The position numbers were made by a program, and so were the translations under genes. A DNA stretch of 64,000 bases from Planococcus citri (taxonomy: Eukaryota > Arthropoda > Insecta > Hemiptera > Pseudococcidae): positions 63,141,469 through 63,205,468 of the forward strand of contig NC_088677.1 of NCBI RefSeq assembly GCF_950023065.1, written 5' to 3'. Of this stretch, positions 11,297 to 22,001 are shown in pieces; position 1 is the first letter of the stretch; each line of letters starts with the position of its first letter. The notes below the pieces were generated by a model. The model worked only from the letters and a program-made list of their open reading frames with translations, was not told the DNA's origin and searched no databases.

Positions 11297-12887
11297 TATG
11301 TACTCACATGGGACTGGTTCGTTTTATTCGTTCACTCGTGAAAAACTATGTGATTTAATTAAGATGAGGGATTTTCTTATACAGGATGGTTTTCGTTGTT
11401 TTCGCGCGATATTTCGTCAATTGGTAGAACTGGCTGAGGAAAACTACGTTAAGGCTGTATTTAGTGCTCAGAAATGATTATCTGATGATCTCATTAGATT
11501 TGATCTTTCAGTGTATCCTTAGTTCTCTCCTCGCCCATTTTGAAAACATTTGGGAATTGAGGGACGTGGGAGATGAATCATCTCCTCCATTTTTATACCA
11601 GGTTTTCCAATACCAGTGTGGAATGAGTTGAGTTATCGACTCTAAAATCTGAAGGTGCAAGATTAAGCTATTTCATCATTCTTATTGAATCTTTAAGGTT
11701 GCATAATTCCCAAACATACCTCTATTGCAGAAGAATTGAATGTTATGACGTTTTACCTATTGCAAAGTGGGCGTAGAGTCTTCTCTCCGAGGAAGGTTTT
11801 TAATCATGGATATGTTTTTTGCTTTGACTTACTTGAATTTTTTTAAAAGTTAGTTTTAGGTACCTACATGAACAAAAATCGTGAAAATTTCAGTGGGACT
11901 CCTTCCAACATTTCTAAATTTTTAAAAAATCTGACATACTTAGTGTCAGAAAATCAGTGAATTTTTCCCCTAAATTTTCAAAAATTTGGCCGATTTTCTT
12001 CCAAAGTTTTTAGAACCTGTCATATAAAGTCGGCTAATTTTTTTTGTCAATTTTACAAAAGTTAGCATGACGAAGTTCTCAAGACACTGAATCAGAAAAC
12101 CGATGAATTTTTTCCCCAAATTTTCAAAAAAATCGGCTCTTCTTCCACAGCTTCAAATTTATGTGTCACACGAATGAAATCATTTTTTTGACTTTTAGTG
12201 CCTTTGGGGAGGTACTGACTGCTGAGGGCCGTAGATGGGGCGCAATCAAAAAACTGATGTCATATTCGTGTTCAGCGTCACCAAAAACATACAATTTGAT
12301 ATATCACATGCCCCAGATTTTTTTTTGAAAGTTTTGCCCAAATTTGGGGGAGGGGTGCTCCTTCTTCATTAAAAAATCCCATCTCTAAAATTGAATATTT
12401 CGAAAAAACATAAAAAGGTACATCTATGGAATTTTTTCAGAATTTTAAATAGTAGCTCCCACTTACAGCGCAATTTTGAAAGAATTTTCAATTTGAATGT
12501 TCAATTTTAAATTTTTGAAAATTTCAAAATACTTTAAAAATTTAAAATACAATGCCCTTTCGAATTGTGAAATCAGTTTAGATCAAAGTATCTTAACTTT
12601 GAATGCATGCGCTGCTGAAGTTGAGTATCTCGAAACCATGTGAAAATAATTGAAGCCCCCCCCACTTGCTCCCTGAGGGGGCTGGGACCAAACTGATTGC
12701 GGGTTTCTTACTTGTTGGATGGATAGACATTGTAAAAAAAAAAATTAAGCGAAATTGGAAGACATGAACATGACTTTCAAAATTTCATTTTTTTTGGTCG
12801 AATTGACGTCGAATGACCCTATACTTAGTACATACTTTGTCTCCATATAACTGTGTGTTAGCGGTAAGCGCTCAAACATTTCGAATT
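11297..12887. other. Non-coding, low-complexity AT-rich DNA
   Basis: Repeated TTTTTCAAAATTT-type words from about 11930 to 12790 and several short C or G runs. No gene or bounded element was recognised. Confidence 0.5.
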
Positions 12888-13327
12888 ATATGTCCTTTTT
12901 GAAGCGAAAAATTGGCCGATTTTTTTTTGATTTAAAAATGTTTTTGAGCAAATTTTTGGATTTAAACCAGGTAAATAATGGTATGATAACACAAAATCGA
13001 CCATGAGTAACCCATTATCTCTGAATCGATATGTTGAGTTTAAAAAAAAAAACAAAAAAGACAAGTTTTTTTGGCCAATTTTTTTTTATTGATTTAAAAA
13101 TGTTTTTGAGCAAATTTTTGGATTTAAACCAGGTAAATAATGGTTGACAACACAAAATCGACCATGAGTTACCCATTATCTCTGAAAAAGTAAATTTTTA
13201 ATCGACTTCGCAGTTTTAAAATGGCGATATCTCACTGGTTTTTCAACTTCGTGAAGTGGGGGTGGTCTCATATGATAGAGGAAGGTCTGAAGAATAACAA
13301 TATGGATTCGTCTCAAAAAGGACATAT
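12888..13327. repeat. Inverted-repeat-bounded segment with internal tandem duplication
   Basis: The 15-mer ATATGTCCTTTTTGA at 12888-12902 recurs inverted at 13313-13327. Inside, a unit beginning TTGGCC at 12912 is repeated at 13071 with a spacing of about 160 bp; both copies contain GATTTAAAAATGTTTTTGAG and GACCATGAGT. It may be a small non-autonomous element, but no target duplication was identified. Confidence 0.55.
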
Positions 13328-15687
13328 GTGTCATATATACCCCTTTTTGTTATGACGTCTTCAACTTTTTTTTAACCGGAAAATGTCGAAGTCAGCAGGA
13401 GGTCACAGAACAACTCGAAACCATTTCCAATTCATTTTGGTCGTCAAAAATATCTCCAACTGATACAAATAAAATTTCAACTGCGCACCTCTCGTTGATT
13501 AAATTTTGAATTTCTCACGGAATCAAGTGAAATTCAGCTGAAACTTTACCTGAAACTATTTATATTTTTGGTTGCTCTTTTCGAAAGTTCAGAATTTTTT
13601 CTGTCTGTTGAAATGGATAGATAATCGTAGGAGTGTTTTTTCTCCCCGTCAGTTGGATTTACATTTTAGTTGAAAAATTACCCAAAGTTGAATTTGTAAA
13701 AATTATGAAATTTTTTGACAAAAAAGGAATGTCGAAAAACGTAGCACAAGAAAAATCTTCATTTTGAGCAGGAAAAATCCGTCCCCTTGTTCCTACTAAG
13801 TAAATGATCTCTTCGATTCTCCTCTTCATGATCATTGAACCTGAACCTGACACCAATCAACTCGAGCTTTGGCTTTCAACATCCCTGTTCTTTAATTTTA
13901 CATTTTTTTTTCAAGTAAAAAAAATTCAGCCTATAGCCTCTCTCGCTCAAACTCCGCAGCTTATTCACTAGGTCATAAATCTTTGCGTAATTTTGATATA
14001 ATATAATATTTAACCCGCGGATACACGAAACAATTTCACATACTGCCGCAACTTGTCATGTCCATTGTTTATATTGTAAAAAGAGAGAAAAAAAAGTCGT
14101 CGTTTTTATACCACGTGTATCAAAAACACGGAGTAAAAAAATGAGAAAAAAATATGAATAATTTAGCACGCGAAATGGTCGACTAATGCGGCACACATAG
14201 ACAAAGCAATTCCCCAGATATTTTCCGTGTACTTTTTCATTTACTCTATTCGCAACAATGAATAACTTACTCCGGCTAAATGGACAGTTTCGTGTCGTTT
14301 TTTTTATGAATTTCGCCGAATACCGTACCGCGCCTTGGCTATATTTACAATGCTTACTAAGCGTAATTATTTTCCGTATCATTATCGCGTATATGTATGT
14401 GGAGGAGACCTACCTGAAAAAAAAATATACTGAAAACCAGCGGGGTGGCTCATTAAATATTTTTACTTTTAAAGCCTCGTTTTACATATAACGAACCGGT
14501 TAACGGACTGAATACGAGCGCAGTGTCCAGTGCAGAGCTCAGCGCATTTGCATCGGCCGTTTGATTTATAACGTTCGTACGTACAACTGACTAGGAGAAT
14601 TTTATCAAGATCGGATAGCTCTGAGTTTCGCCGCGCTTCGCTCCATTTATCAATCAACGAATTACCAATCGGACGCGGTTTTTTTTCAACTTGCCCTTAT
14701 CACCGCAACCGATCGACTTTAATATCCACGACTGTATACGTTATACAATTCGTGATAACATTTACATTGCCAGCTTCACTTCTGCAATGCTCTCGGATGC
14801 GCAAAAATTTTACACATTTTATTCCTTGCGTAGCGCGTATACTCTTATATGCGAGGTTATGGCCGATTTTCATCGAAAATAATTACCGGCTGGACCGATT
14901 CCCTTTATACCTTTAGTTTCAGATTGAATTTCGTATTCATGGTGTACTTTTTTTTTTCTTACGCATACTTTGGAGTAGTTGTGGCTAAGTCACGTCTGAT
15001 GTTTGATCGCAAGTACTCTGTTGCTGCTCTTGCTGGAACATCAACTACATACTCGTACATCGTACATCGTACATAAGTGAAGTGAAGGTACATGAGGTAG
15101 AGGCGAGCTAGATGGAGAGCCTGGAGAAGTAAAAAATGCGTAATGAAATTAACGTGAGGTCAACGGATTTAAATCCACGAGGTAATTATCGGTAGACGGT
15201 AAATCATTTTGTATAAAAACATCATTACGCATTTACCTCAAACTATGATTCATGCGATAATAATTTCATCGTGCTCTTGTAGTCTTGCTTGATGCCTTAT
15301 TACTGCCTATAAATAATGCTCACAGGTCACAACTATAGCTGTTACAAGGTGTCCTATCAAACGTTTGTCATAATCATACCTACGAGGAATTTTCAGATGT
15401 GGACCTGAATAATTTGAGAGAGCGTAGAAGTGATCTTAAATATCTCTAAAAATGGGGCACGTGATAAATTTTATTCATGTAGAAAAACGCGAAAAATGGC
15501 ACAAAAATTATGTACATACATATTTGAAATTATATCAAATCGGGGTAAAGTTTTTAACTACCTATTATTAAAATTGATCAAAACGATTCAAAGTCATTTT
15601 AAAATATATGTATTCTTAAAAAAACATTCCTCAAACATTTCTTGAAATGTCGTAAAAATCGCTGGGAAATTTATGTCATTCATAATT
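13328..15687. other. Non-coding interval
   Basis: Long chance frames on both strands (for example around 14056-14657 and 14849-15076) lack family motifs and coherent splice signals. No gene is supported. Confidence 0.45.
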
Positions 15688-16344
15688 TAGACTATAATCC
15701 ATACACGAAAAAGTGCTCTAGAAGTTGATTTTGTATTTTTTTTTCGGGGACCAAAAAAATGCGCTGCCAAAATGAAGGTACTACCTGCCCCATTTGGAAA
15801 AGTGCAATTTTGAAATTTTTTCCCCGCACAACGAGGGGGTGGACCCTCAAAAAGGTGATTTTGGGGACATGGTCGGGACCGAAAAAACTCGACGGGGTTG
15901 TGTTGGGGGACTTCTCCCGATACCAAATATGTAATTTTTTTCCGTGAAACCCTGCACAACTGCATTCTATGGCACTTTGAATGCGATTTTTATGCATTTT
16001 TGGCCATTTTTGATGGTAAAATGGCTCTCATGTCTACGATATGGCTGAGGACCGAACAATTTCTTGGACGTTTGTTAGACGGGGCTATTTGAAGCCCAAC
16101 TGCGCAAAAACGGTGAAAAAATACTTGCACAACGCGATTTTATGAGCACTAATAGGCTTGTTACCACTCCCCTGCCCCCCGAATTAAATAATGCATTGTG
16201 AATTCGATAATATCGATGCGACCCATCAAAATGGTATACAATTTCGCGCCGAACACAAAAATCGCAATCATTTTAAATTCTGACCCCCCGCGGTGGAGTT
16301 TTGCCCCCCAAACTGAATATAACGATGATATTGAACAAACTTTG
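15688..16344 (-). repeat. Left copy of a ~660-bp dispersed repeat (inverted partner at 28509)
   Basis: Nearly identical in reverse orientation to 28509-29175. Homology starts at TAGACTATAATCC and ends at GAACAAACTTTG on this copy. The open frames inside it recur in the partner but are pyrimidine-rich chance frames rather than genes. The two copies face each other and enclose 12.2 kb of nested elements. No target duplication is evident at either outer edge. Confidence 0.85.
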
Positions 16345-16370
16345 TAATGGGAGAAAATGATCACATTTAT

Positions 16371-16620
16371 GTCACCTATACTGGGAGAAAACTAACTGAT
16401 TTCTCCCACTTATAGTGACAGAAAGCTGTTAGAAACCAGTCGTCTATACTGGGAGAAAACATTTTATGCCATCTTATACTGGGAGAAAAATATCATTTTT
16501 CTTGCGTCTATACTGGGAGAAAAAATCGACCTGAACTATACGTAATTATCGCGATTATTATACCACCTAAGTGGGAGAAATATTACGACATATCCGTCAG
16601 CTTATAAATGGGAGAAAAAT
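16371..16620. repeat. Irregular array of TATACTGGGAGAAAA motifs
   Basis: The 15-base motif TATACTGGGAGAAAA or a close variant recurs about five times between 16377 and 16526, with weaker copies (AAGTGGGAGAAA, AAATGGGAGAAAA) to 16620 and one inverted TTTCTCCCA at about 16401. Spacing is irregular (about 40-70 bases) and the intervening sequences are unrelated, unlike a simple tandem repeat. Confidence 0.75.
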
Positions 16621-17658
16621 ACCAAGTATTTTTCTCATTTGATCGATGACAATTTTTTCAACCATTGAAATCATGCGACTTTAATGACCACTCATCTATA
16701 GATCGACCCGACCTGCCGCCCCGCATACCTACCTAATCGATCTTACCTATTTATTATCGAATATGACGCAACTTCCGGAAATGTTACTTCCGTAGATGAT
16801 GCAATCGACTAAATATTACGTCATATTCTCGACTTCCTATTCGTTCCTTAATACTTCCGGGGGTAACGCTTAGCCAATCATAATTCATGGCGCGCGCACA
16901 ACTTACCCTCTCTTTTTCCTAAAAATCACAATTTCCAAAGAAGTGATCCGAGTAACAACTCACTCACCTTTTAACTGTCGTTGAGAGAAATGCTCACCGT
17001 TTAACTCTCGTCGGTAAAAGTGTACGTTCTGGTTCGGTTGCTGTGTTAAGTACGAGTTCGATGTTCGTTTATGGGTTTGGGATTTGCTCCCAACCCAGTG
17101 GCCGTTCTATTTCAGTTCGTTTCGATGCCGTATTTTTCTAAGTGTCGCCTTTTCGACTTAGAAATATTTTCTATCTCTGGACTAGTAATGTTTCCAGTCT
17201 AGGTCAACTTGGCGACCTTTCATCTTATAATCATCTCATATGGACCAGCGAAATAACCCCCAGAACTGCATCGAGTCCGTAATTGAATAATAAAAAAAAA
17301 AACAACAATTTCTGCATGATAGGGTATCAATCTGTCATCTGTTCACTGGTGAATGGTACTTGTAATCAGTGATGAAAAACTGAAACTGAAATGAAGAAAT
17401 TGAAACTAGAACTGAATACTGAGAAAGAAAGATGCAAAACTAAAACTGCAAAAAGCAAAACTAAGAAACCCCCTCCCTCCTCGATTCTCTCACTCCATAG
17501 CCTATAAATTATCTAATGATCCAGCAATAACACAGTTTCATCCAGCACTTAATTTTGTTCCTTTTAACTTTCAAGTAATCTCGATATTTAAGTGATTAGA
17601 TACCTATTATTATTTACTATAGGCTCTGACGTTACACTTATGTTATATGTACTGTATG
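16621..17658. other. Unclassified GC-richer segment and AAACTGAA-rich tract
   Basis: About 16650-17280 is less AT-rich than its surroundings and ends near an AATAATAAAAAA tract, which could suit an LTR or a retroposed sequence, but no ends or duplications were found. About 17370-17465 is a simple-sequence tract of GAAACTGAA-type words. Confidence 0.4.
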
Positions 17659-18350
17659 GATACTGAAAACTCTTTCAATAAATTATTGATAATAATCACG
17701 CGATAGTCGATAATTCATCTTCAAACAGACGAATAATTGGTAAAATGATGTAAATTTTGTACCTACTCTATGTGCGATAGTAAATTATACCACACCATCG
17801 ACGAATATCATTGGTGGAAAAAAGCAATACCTAAGTAACTAGAAACGCACAAGATCATGTATTAGAATAACTGTACATAGAACAGAATGAGTCTGAAAAT
17901 GAACAACTCGCCTTGTAATTTAAAAAAAAGTTGATGAAAAATTAAAATCGTGCAAAAGAACAACATAACAATAGGAAGTAAAAAAAATGTATTAAAATTG
18001 AAACAATGCGCGTACACACGCTCAATTACTGGCAATACGACTCGATCAACAATGAGACAAATCAATACATCACTACATCAGAAATCTAGCTATTCTAACA
18101 CAATGCAAATTCGATCCTCAGATTCGTAATGAGGCATTTAACAGATTAACACAGTTGAATATGGTAAAGTACATTGATAAATAATAAAACTTACAAAATA
18201 CTGACAAATTTTGGAATCTATAAATAGGAGAATGATGAATATCAATGCGATGGACTACCACAGCATTTTCTATGCTGTGATAAATTATTTTCTTCCTCAT
18301 TATCGACTATTAGAACATTACGTGTAGGCTATGCCTCTACTGAGGGAGTT
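17659..18350 (+). repeat. Left arm of the foldback element (intact, empty site)
   Basis: 692 bp. It contains ATACCACA once at 17787-17794, the uninterrupted counterpart of the site where a MITE entered the other arm. Minus-strand open frames of 67 and 60 codons recur in both arms with no difference, but their products are not recognised. Confidence 0.9.
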
Positions 18351-18486
18351 AAACTACTGAACCAATTCAAGTCAAATTTCGTACACCGGTGTAAATTAAC
18401 GAGTCATTTCTAAATACAACGTCAGTTTTTTAAAAAAATTATTTTTGACCCACTTTTTCTCAATTTGAAAATTTCTCTCCCCCCAA

Positions 18487-18790
18487 AAACACCCCCAAAA
18501 TGAAAATTTTTCGTGGTACCGTAGAAAAGCATCATCTACATCATATTCACTATCAATGTGCAAAATTTCAAGCAAATCGGTTCATTAGGAGAGGCTGTAG
18601 CCCTAACAACGGAAATTAGCGTCATGATTTTTCAGTGACAGAAATGAGAAAGTAGTGGAAAAGAAGAAACAAAATAAAAATTTTTAGTTGAAGTGTAAAA
18701 AAGGGTCATCTACATGACTTACACTACCACTATACAAAATTTCAAGTAAATCCGTTCATTTGAAGAGGCTGTAGCCTTGTCAATGGAAAG
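18487..18790 (+). repeat. Two tandem ~170-bp units in the foldback spacer
   Basis: A unit containing CATCTACAT...AAAATTTCAAG(C/T)AAATC and GAGGCTGTAGCC occurs at about 18530-18605 and again at about 18705-18782, about 20% diverged by eye. Confidence 0.6.
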
Positions 18791-18860
18791 TTCCGGTGGT
18801 TATTTTACCGATTTACGGCAGTGCCGGTAGTGATAAATGATAAAAGGAGGAGAAAACAGT

Positions 18861-18907
18861 TTGGGCGAAGCCCAAGGGGGGGTGTGGGGGGGACGAAGTC
18901 CCCCCCC
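18861..18907. repeat. Pair of GC-rich hairpins with GAA loops
   Basis: TTGGGC-GAA-GCCCAA (18861-18875) is followed ten bases later by GGGGGGGAC-GAA-GTCCCCCCC (18886-18907). Both have a three-base GAA loop; the first contains GCGAAGC, a known very stable DNA mini-hairpin. Confidence 0.85.
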
Positions 18908-19038
18908 AACGAACAGAAACAGTAAACATTGCTGATAATTTAGTGATAAGAAGTATTCCTTCTTGAATCGTGAATTTAGTTGGTCACCGGTGATATATCA
19001 AATTGATCAAGAAAACACCCATTTCCATGTTTCCAAAC

Positions 19039-19223
19039 TTTCGAAGCTTTGATTGCTGCTCTGAATCAAGTAAGTGATGAACATTTTTTAGCTTGAAAAT
19101 TAAATTCTAATCATGTGATGATTTTCAGGCAAAATTCAACGAATAAGAATTGATGCCGATGGATGAAATGCTTGGAGAAAGTGACGATAACAATGAAATT
19201 CATCAGTCAAGAGAACTATTTGT
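19039..19223 (+). pseudogene. Captured spliced gene fragment, parent unknown
   Basis: The frame reads FEALIAALNQ, then a GTAAGT-like donor at about 19070, a short intron ending TTTTCAG at about 19129, and continues AKFNE, a stop, then ELMPMDEMLGESDDNNEIHQ. The phase is kept across the intron and only one stop interrupts, so this looks like piece of a real gene with its intron. The parent protein is not recognised. It fuses at about 19223 to the Rab21 fragment. Confidence 0.5.
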
Positions 19224-19224
19224 A

Positions 19225-19740
19225 CAAAACTACGTCATGGACAGAATATTAATTTTGAAGGTTGTATTACAGAATGTCAAATGGCGCAGTGCTTATGTAT
19301 GATATTACGGATGAGGATTCTTTTTAAAAAGTAAGGTAATCCTAGTGATAAGCTAATATTTTGAAATCATACATTTGACTCAATTTACTTACGTACCTAC
19401 AAGTCAAGAACTGGGTTAAAGAGTTGAAGAAAATGTTGGGCTAAGATATCTGCATAGTTATTGTTGGCATTAAAAGTGATCTTGATAAAGGTAGAACTGT
19501 AACTTTAGAATTAGCTGGACAGTAACTACAGTAAGTTAACTTCAGACCTCAGCTTCATGTTGAGCTGCATTTTTACTCATCTAATGTTCAATTCTATTTG
19601 TTCTAGATCTAGATACGCAAAACAAGTTGGCGCAAAACTTTATCTCATGTCAGCAAAACTAAACTGTGGTATAGAAGAATTCTTACGTTAGAATTGATTC
19701 AGCTCATGTTACAGTTACAAGAAGCCGAATAGCAAAGTAA
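19225..19740 (+). pseudogene. Rab21: Rab21-like small GTPase pseudogene with introns retained
   Basis: Three exon-like blocks (about 19225-19330, 19404-19530, 19607-19738) translate to YYRMSNGAVLMYDITDEDSF, VKNWVKELKKMLG with IVIVGIKSDLDKGR, and RYAKQVGAKLYLMSAKLNC then GIEEFL. The order and the words YDITDEDSF, the NKxD-type loop (here IKSD), and the SAK loop are those of Rab21, a GTPase of early endosomes and integrin traffic. TAA at 19325-19327 replaces the expected glutamine, with further stops after KKMLG, after LELAGQ, and after EEFLR. The N-terminal P-loop half is missing. GT/AG intron ends are still visible, so the copy came from genomic DNA rather than a processed mRNA. It ends 15 bases before the right arm. 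Confidence 0.85.
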
Positions 19741-19755
19741 ACAGAACTGAGAGAA

Positions 19756-21067
19756 AACTCCCTCAGTAGAGGCGTAGCCTACACGTAATGTTCTAATAGT
19801 CGATAATGAGGAAGAAAATAATTTATCACAGCATAGAAAATGCTGTGGTAGTCCATCGCATTGATATTCATCATTCTCCTATTTATAGATTCCAAAATTT
19901 GTCAGTATTTTGTAAGTTTTATTATTTATCAATGTACTTTACCATATTCAACTGTGTTAATCTGTTAAATGCCTCATTACGAATCTGAGGATCGAATTTG
20001 CATTGTGTTAGAATAGCTAGATTTCTGATGTAGTGATGTATTGATTTGTCTCATTGTTGATCGAGTCGTATTGCCAGTAATTGAGCGTGTGTACGCGCAT
20101 TGTTTCAATTTTAATACATTTTTTTTACTTCCTATTGTTATGTTGTTCTTTTGCACGATTTTAATTTTTCATCAACTTTTTTTTAAATTACAAGGCGAGT
20201 TGTTCATTTTCAGACTCATTCTGTTCTATGTACAGTTATTCTAATACATGATCTTGTGCGTTTCTAGTTACTTAGGTATTGCTTTTTTCCACCAATGATA
20301 TTCGTCGATGGTGTGGTATCAGTGTTGCAAGAGTGGAGTAAGAGTAGGAGTAAGGAGTGCAAGGAGTGAGATTTTTTGAGGAGTATATGCTTGGAGTAGG
20401 AGCACTCCATGCTGTAGTGTGGAGCCATACTCCTATGCTGGAGTACTCCCACAGTTTCAAAAAGGAGTAGGAGTGGAGTTGGAGTGTTGCCAAATCAAAA
20501 CTCCTTACTCCTCCTTTTTTTCCCAATTTTGTGACTAATTACATCAAAATGTTGCTGTTACTCGCGTTCGCGTATTTTTAATTCTTTTATTTGTTTATTT
20601 TACTTTTTTTCTCATTCGTTATCGCCAATGATACTATTTTATCAATTATTGATATACTTTTACCATCTTACATCTTTAATTCATGGATATAAACAATCAC
20701 TCAATATCTGTAGAGTCAAAATTCCTGAAAAATAATGAAAAATGATAGGAGTAAGGAGTGGAGTAGGAGTGGAGTAAGAGTGTTGACAGTTCCTTTGGAG
20801 TGAGTAAGGAGTGGAGTATAATGAGTAAATTCTAAAACTAGGAGTGGAGAGTGGAGTTTGGAGTATGATGAAAATGCTTGGAGTAAAAACCACTCCTCCG
20901 GAGTGCTGAAACCGGCACTCTTGCAACACTGTGTGGTATAATTTACTATCGCACATAGAGTAGGTACAAAATTTACATCATTTTACCAATTATTCGTCTG
21001 TTTGAAGATGAATTATCGACTATCGCGTGATTATTATCAATAATTTATTGAAAGAGTTTTCAGTATC
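19756..21067 (-). repeat. Right arm of the foldback element, interrupted by a hAT-type MITE
   Basis: Inverted copy of 17659-18350. The interruption spans 20320-20931. The outer end CAGTATC at 21061-21067 matches the GATACTG that begins the left arm. Confidence 0.9.
20320..20931. mobile_element. 612-bp hAT-type MITE
   Basis: Terminal repeats CAGTGTTGCAAGAGTG and CACTCTTGCAACACTG, flanked by the 8-bp duplication TGTGGTAT (20312-20319 and 20932-20939). CAGTG ends with 8-bp duplications are diagnostic of the hAT superfamily. The interior is dense in GGAGT/ACTCC pentamers, strongest near both ends, a likely set of subterminal transposase sites. No transposase frame is present. The opposite arm preserves the empty site with a single TGTGGTAT. 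Confidence 0.93.
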
Positions 21068-21070
21068 ATG

Positions 21071-21300
21071 TTTGAACATGGATTTGAAAACTTGAACATG
21101 ACCTATCAAAATGGTACAAAATTTCGCGCTGAGCTTGGAAATTGCAGTCATTTTTCACTTTGACCCCCTTGGTGGAGTTTTGCCCCCCTCCCTCCATAAA
21201 GTCAGAACATGGATTTGAAAACTTGGACGCAACCTATCAAAATGACATAAAATTTCGCGCTGAGCTCGAAAATTGGAATCAATTTTCATTTTAATCCCCT
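21071..21300 (+). repeat. Two tandem ~133-bp units (AACATGGATTTGAAAACTT)
   Basis: Units starting with GAACATGGATTTGAAAACTT at about 21073 and 21206 both continue to CCTATCAAAATG and AAAATTTCGCGCTGAGCT. Inverted relatives occur at 28250-28378 and, more diverged, inside both ~660-bp repeats. Confidence 0.75.
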
Positions 21301-22001
21301 TCTCTCGCTCCTCATTTTTTTTGTTTGCATTTTTTGTATTTTTCATTTACTTTCTTTTTTTTGGTTTGTTTGTATTTTTTTCTCGTTTTTCATACCTATT
21401 TTGTATCTATTGATGTTGTTCCATTTTTCTTGTTTACCTATATTTTTTTCATCTTTCATTTTTTTTTCTTTCATTTTTTTTGCTTGCATTTTTTGTATTT
21501 TTCATTTACGTTCCTTTTTTTGGTTTGTTTGTATTTTTTTCTCGTTTTTCATACCTATTTTATATCTATTGATGTTGTTCCATTTTTCTTGTTTACCTAT
21601 ATTTTTTTCATCTTTCATTTTTTTTTTGCTTGCATTTTTTGTATTTTTCATTTACGTTCCAATTTTCTTATTCCTTTGTATTTTTTTTCTCATTCTTATA
21701 TTTCTAGTTTTTTTTATTCATTTCATTTCGTTTTTTTTCATTTACATTTTTTGTATCTGTCATTGTTGTTCCATTTTTCTTGCTTGTATTATTTTTTCGT
21801 ATTTCTTTTTTTCTTATTTCATCTGATTTATTTTCATGTATATTTTTTCAAGTTCTTATTTAACTGTTTTTTTTTTCATTTCATCTCCTTTTTTTCATTT
21901 ACATTTTTTATATCTGTCATTGTTGTTCCATTTTTCTTGTTTTTCTTTTTTTATTATTTCATCTGATTTGTTTTCATTTTTTGTTCCAATTTTCTTATTT
22001 C
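21301..22001. repeat. T-rich simple-sequence tract with ~155-bp tandem copies
   Basis: Mostly T with scattered C, A and G. Units carrying TTTGCTTGCATTTTTTGTA recur at about 21480 and 21635, with a related TTTGTTTGCATTTTTTGTA at about 21320. The long frames across it encode only F/S/L-rich low-complexity peptide. The same kind of sequence resumes at 27498, so this tract was split by the LTR retrotransposon. Confidence 0.8.

Larger units (their letters stand above)
17659..21067. mobile_element. Foldback element with 692-bp inverted arms and captured gene fragments
   Basis: Arms 17659-18350 and 19756-21067 are inverted copies, the second lengthened by a 612-bp insertion plus its 8-bp duplication; after subtracting 620 both are exactly 692 bp. 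One visible difference is A/G in AGGC(A/G)TAGCC near the inner end. Outer ends read GATACTG...CAGTATC, flanked on both sides by ATG (17656-17658 and 21068-21070), a possible 3-bp target duplication. The 1405-bp spacer holds GC-rich hairpins, a spliced gene fragment and a Rab21 pseudogene. No transposase is present, so it is non-autonomous and of pack-type by content. Confidence 0.85.

Noticed and set aside
17862..20244. 67- and 60-codon frames repeated in both foldback arms
   Set aside because: They are duplicated only because the arms are; no family is recognised and there is no sign of selection on them.
17656..21070. Assignment of the foldback element to a named superfamily by its ATG flanks
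   Set aside because: A 3-bp match occurs by chance once in 64 and the GATACTG ends fit no family I can name with confidence.
21325..21966. 213-codon open frame
   Set aside because: Entirely F/S/L/I low-complexity peptide from a T-rich tract with tandem copies; the tract also continues beyond the LTR element. Not a gene.
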